Assembly: GCA_965230495.1 (NCBI GenBank)
Contig: OZ246004.1
Coordinates: 62,001-126,000, forward strand
DNA length: 64,000 nt
Direction of reading: 5' to 3'
Source: JACJYM01 sp965230495
GTDB taxonomy: Bacteria; Bacteroidota; Bacteroidia; Chitinophagales; Saprospiraceae
The position numbers were made by a program, and so were the translations under genes. Of the stretch, positions 13,601 through 19,600 are shown piece after piece (position 1 is the first letter of the stretch; each line of letters opens with the position of its first letter). Below the pieces are notes generated by a model. That model saw nothing but the letters and a program-made list of their open reading frames with translations, was not told the DNA's origin and did no database searches.

Positions 13601-16600
13601 GAGAATTGTACAAGTGGCAGTTATTTGAACTGGGCAGAGGTAAGCGGCTTTACGAATGAGATGGGCGAGGTTGTAGAGGATTTAGATAGTTGGCCAGATA
13701 CGGATCAGGGGAATGATAACTACCCTGAGGGAGCGGATAATATTAACAATCAGGATGGTAAGAATGGCGGCGATGAAGATGATCATGATCCCGAGGAAAT
13801 ATATGTGATCCCAGTTAGTGGCAGCACGTTTGATTTGGCATTGACGAAGGTGTTGAGAGAAGGGCAACCGAGTGTAGTGACACCTGGGTCAAGTGTGACC
13901 TTTGATATAGAGATTTACAATCAGAGTGATGTATTGGCGGATAATATAGAGATCACAGATTACTTGCCTAGTTGTGCGGTGTTGAATGATGGGGATTGGA
14001 TAGATAATGGGAATGGCACGGCGAGTATATTATTGAGTGTAGGGAATGGTGGTTTGATGAGTCCGTTAGGGCAGAATGAGAGTGTGATCGTACCAATCAC
14101 AATTACGTTGAGTAGTTGTGCAGATGGAGTGATTGTGAACTGGTCAGAGATCAGTGGAGCTACGGATGAGAATGGAGATGTAGTAGTGGATATAGATAGT
14201 ACGCCAGACAATGATCCTGACAATGATAATTATGATGACAGCGATAATGTGATAGATGAGGATGGAAGAAATGGTGGCGATGAAGATGATCACGATCCTG
14301 CGGAGGTGACAGTAGAGACGAGTGCACCGGATGATTATGATTTGGCCTTGTTGAAGGTATTGGTACCTGGTCAGACATTGGAGGACGGAGGTTTAATAAG
14401 CTTTATGATCGAAGTGTATAACCAAGGAAACGTAGCAGCAGATAACATAGAAGTTACGGATTACATACCGGATTGTTTGGTGTTGAATGATGCGGGATGG
14501 GTAAACAATGGAGATGATACGGCTACGAAGTTAGTGAGTGTAGCGAACAACGGTCTATCGAGTCCATTGCAACCGGGTGATAAGATACAGTTGTACATTA
14601 CGTTTACATTAACGGGTTGTCCATTAAACACAGAGATTACAAACTGGTCGGAGATTAGCGGTGGCACAGATGGGAACGGTAACGTAGTGGATGACGTGGA
14701 CAGTTATCCGGACAATGATCCCGATAATGACTTCTTTATGAACGATAATGATATCAGTGGAAACTGGAAGTTGTTCTTAGAGGATGAAGACGATCACGAT
14801 CCAGCGAGTTTTGAGTTGAAGGATAACAGTGGTACTCCGAGTGATTTTGATTTGGCTTTGATTAAGGTATTACAAACTGGTCAGCCAGTGATCGTTGAGA
14901 ATGGTGATATAGTGATGTTTGATATCTATGTGGTGAATCAGGGGGATCTGAGTGCCGACAATATAGAGATTACAGATTACTTGCCAAGTTGTATGAGTTT
15001 GAGTGATCCGGATTGGACTGATAATGGTAATGGAACAGCGAGTATCGTATTGAGTGTAGCAAATGGTGGTTTACCGAGTGTATTGGGACCTGACGATTAT
15101 GTGATCGTACCGATCAATGTATCGTTGTCAGGTTGTTCAGAGGGGGATATTACGAACTGGGCTGAGATCAGCAGTGTGACAGATGGCGATGGAGACCCTG
15201 TAGTAGATATAGATAGTACGCCAGACAATGATCAGGGCAATGATAATTTTGATGACAGCGACAATGAGTTGGATGAAGATGGAAAGAACGGTGGGGATGA
15301 AGATGACCATGATCCAGAGACGGTAACGTTGATGGATATGAGTTTGCCAATTTTTGATTTGGCGTTGACGAAGACCTTACCGATAGGACAGAGTAGAAAT
15401 GTACCGATCGGAGCGACAGTGACGTTTAATGTGAATGTGGTTAACCAAGGGAATGTATTTGCAGATAACATAGAGATAACAGATTACCTACCGAGTTGTG
15501 CGGTATTACAGGATAACGATTGGGTTGATAATGGAGATGGAACGGCAACGAAGCTATTAAGTGTAGCGAATGGGGAATTGAATTCACCGTTGTCAACAGG
15601 ACAACAAGTGACCGTGCCGATTACGCTTAAGTTAAGTAATTGTGGATTTGGCGAAGTATGGAATTGGGCAGAGATCAGTGGAGATACAGATGGCGATGGT
15701 AACGAAGTGACGGACGTAGATAGTTGGCCTGATAAGAATCAGGCAGATGATACCTATGTAACGGATAACTATGTTGGCGGTAATGCGAATAATCCAGGGG
15801 AAGATGAAGATGACCATGATCCAGAATATGTGATCGTAGATATATTGGAAGAGGAAGATTTTGACTTGGCCTTGATTAAGCGATTGGCCCCGGGACAAAA
15901 CTACCAGATAACGAATGGCGAGATAGTAAGTTTTGAGATTACGGTGATTAACCAAGGTAATGTAGCGGCGGATGAGATCAGGTTGGTTGATTACATCCCA
16001 AGTTGTATGAGTTTAGCAGATGCAAGTTGGACAGCAGCAGGGGGTAATACGGCGATCCGTTTCTTGAGTGTGGTGACTGGCGAATTAGATGGGCCGTTAC
16101 TTCCAGGCCAGCAAGTTAAGATCCCGATTTCGTTGTTAGCCAACGGATGTCCGATACAACCGATTATCAACTGGGCAGAGATCAGCGATGCCAGAGACAG
16201 CGATGGTAATGTAGTAGAAGATATTGATAGTACTCCAGATGATGACTTCCTAAATGATATATTTGAGAATGATGATGACATCAGTGGAGATGCGAAGAAC
16301 TTAGGGGAGGATGAGGATGATCATGATTTGGCGGAAGTAGAATTGGTTCCAGTGCAGGATGATGATTTTGACTTGGCGTTGATTAAGGTGATTGCCTCAG
16401 GACAATCAGATATAGTGGAAGAAGGCGATCTGTTGACTTTTGAAATACAGATAACGAATCAAGGGGATATAGCAGCAGATAATATAGAGATTACTGATTA
16501 CTATCCAAGTTGTATCAGTTTGGAAGATAGTGATTGGCTGCCAGGATCGGGCTATACAGCTACTAAGCTTTTAAGTGTAGCAAATGGTGGATTAACGAGT

Positions 16601-19600
16601 TTCTTACAACCAGGTCAGAGTATATTGGTACCTATTACCTTTAGAATAGGGTTCTGTGAGGCAGGAGAGCATACGAACTGGGCAGAGATTAGTAATGCAA
16701 CAGATCCTATAGGTGATTCTGTAGTAGATATAGATAGTACACCAGATAATAATCCTGATAACGACAACTATGATGATAGTGATAATATCACGGATGAAGA
16801 TGGAAAGAATGGTGGGGATGAGGACGATCACGATCCGGAGGTATTTGAAGTAGCCCCGATGTTTGATTTAGCCTTACGTAAGATAGTAACAAGTACGGGC
16901 CCATATAGATATGGTGATATAGTTGACTTTGAGATCAGAGTGTTTAACCAGGGTAATCAACAGGCGTCTAATATAGAGATCAGTGATTACTTACCAGCGG
17001 GTTATAGTTTTGATGCAGGCATCAATACAGGCTGGAGTGTATCAGGACCAGATATGTTAAAGTATACCTATAATGGTATATTGGGCTTAGGTCAGGAATT
17101 ACCCATTCTATTGCGATTAAATATAGAGCAGACAGATGGCGGATCGAAAGATTGGGACAATTATGCAGAGATCAGTGATGCGACGGATGAGAATGGAGAT
17201 CCAGTTGTAGATATCGATAGTTATCCAGATGATTTCCCGAATAATGATAACGATGTGATGGTGGGAGATGAGAACGATGATGTGATTGATGAGGATGCGA
17301 TCAATGATGGCGGTGATGAAGATGATCACGATCCAGCGGGGATTGACATCTTTGACTTAGCACAAACGAAAGTAACAGAGAATAAAGAGGGTCCATATTT
17401 CTATGGAGATATAGTGAGATATGAGATTAGGGTATACAATCAAGGAAATACATCGGCGAGAAATGTAGAGATTACGGATTACATACCGTGTGGATTGAAG
17501 TATGTGAGTAGCAATGATGGAGTATGGACGTATGACACATTGACACAAAGAGCGAAGACGGTATTCGGAGGAACGATTGTACCAGGGAGTTTTGGGGTAG
17601 TATACATTGACTTAGAGGTACAGCAATGTATCGATATGGATGAGGATAGCTTTACGAATTATACAGAGATCAGTGATCAGACAGATGATGAAGACAATCC
17701 AGTAGAGGATATAGATAGTATGACGGACGATAATGAGGACAACGATACAGGAGGAGAGCCAGATACAGATGACGATGACAATGTAGATGGCGACAAGTAT
17801 CAAGGTGAAGATGAAGATGATCACGATCCAGAAAGAATTGACGTATTTGACTTGGCCTTGATCAAGGAATTGAATACGATCAATGATCCATATAGATATG
17901 GAGATTTACTAGAGTTTGAGATTACGGTATGTAACCAAGGAAACGTAGATGCAGAGAATATTGTGATTGAGGACTACTTGCCAACAGGCTATGGATTTGA
18001 CTTTGCAAACAATCCAGACTGGGGAGGCACGGTAACGACACCGACGTATGAGATACCAGGAGTCTTATTGCAAGATAATTGTACGAGCTTCCTAATCAAC
18101 TTGACGATCGAGCAGACGACAGGAGGCGAGAAAGATTGGATAAACTATGCAGAGATTATAAGTAGCACGGATGATGAAGGAGTGGAAAGAGAAGATGCGG
18201 ATAGTATGGAAGGAAGTAATGGGGAAGAAGAGCAATCAGTCGAACCAGGAGAAGAAGGTGATAATGACTTGGAGAGTACAGACAAAGGAGGCGAAGAAGA
18301 CGATCACGATCCAGCGGGAATTGAGCTATACGATTTAGCTCAGCGAAAGGTATTGAATGAGCAGGGACCATTTAAGTATGGGGATGTGGTAAGCTTTACG
18401 ATCGAGGTATTCAATCAAGGAAGTATAGCGGCGAGTAATGTAGAGATTACGGATTATATCCCATGTGGCTATAGATATGAGGCGAGCAATGGATCGAATG
18501 GCTGGGTATATGATGGAGATAGTGGACGAGCGAGTGTGATATTACCAAAGGTATTGGCGGCAGGAGAGAGTACGACGGTAGTGATCAGTTTGAGGTTGCG
18601 GGAGTGCTATGAAGATGAGGCAAATGCATGGACGAACTATACAGAGATCAGTGATGGCGACAGTGAGGATCCAGATTATCCGGATGAGGAGGATGTAGAT
18701 AGTATGACGGACGATGATAAGGACAATGATATGGGAGGTACGCCAGGCGATCCGACAGAGGATGATAATGTAGGAGGAGATAAGTATGATGGGGAGGATG
18801 AAGATGATCATGATCCAGAGATTGTACCGATCTTTGATTTGGCGATTTTGAAGACGATCGATAGTGTTGGGCCCTACACACCGGGTACAATAGCACCGTT
18901 TAGAATCAAGGTTTACAACCAGGGTAATGTGACGGCGTACAATGTAGAGATAACGGATTACTTGAATGCAGGTTATAGTTTTGATATGGGTATCAACCCA
19001 GAGTGGGAATTGACACCAGCAGGCTTATTACAGACGGAGATAGCGGGTCCATTTGAGCCAGGCGATTCTATGGAATTGGCGTTGAACTTGATGGTAATCG
19101 TACCGGATGGGGCGAAGATAGGAGATTGGTATAATGAGGTAGAGATCAGTGGCGGAGAGAATGAGGAAGGAGAAGAGCAGGAAGATGCAGATAGTTATCC
19201 AGATACAGATCCGGACAATGACAATGAACTGGTAGATGGTGATGATGAAGATATCATATTTGATGAGGGCGATGACAATGATGATGTGATTGATGAGAAT
19301 ATAGATGATCCATTTGGTGAAGGCGATGATGATGAGGATGACAATGATGCTGCGGAGATATTGGTAGTGGGTGGCTTAGGCGATACGGTATGGAAGGATA
19401 TCGATGGTGATGGTATTCAGGATGAGGATGAGCCTGGACAGGGAGGAATAGTGGTGAGTTTATATAATTGTGAGGGAGTTTTATTAGACATAACTGTATC
19501 TGATGCTGACGGATTTTATTTCTTCAATAATCTGATACCAGGCGATTATCAATTACACTTTGATATTGGAGGCTTACCGGAAGGATGTGACTTTACATTC

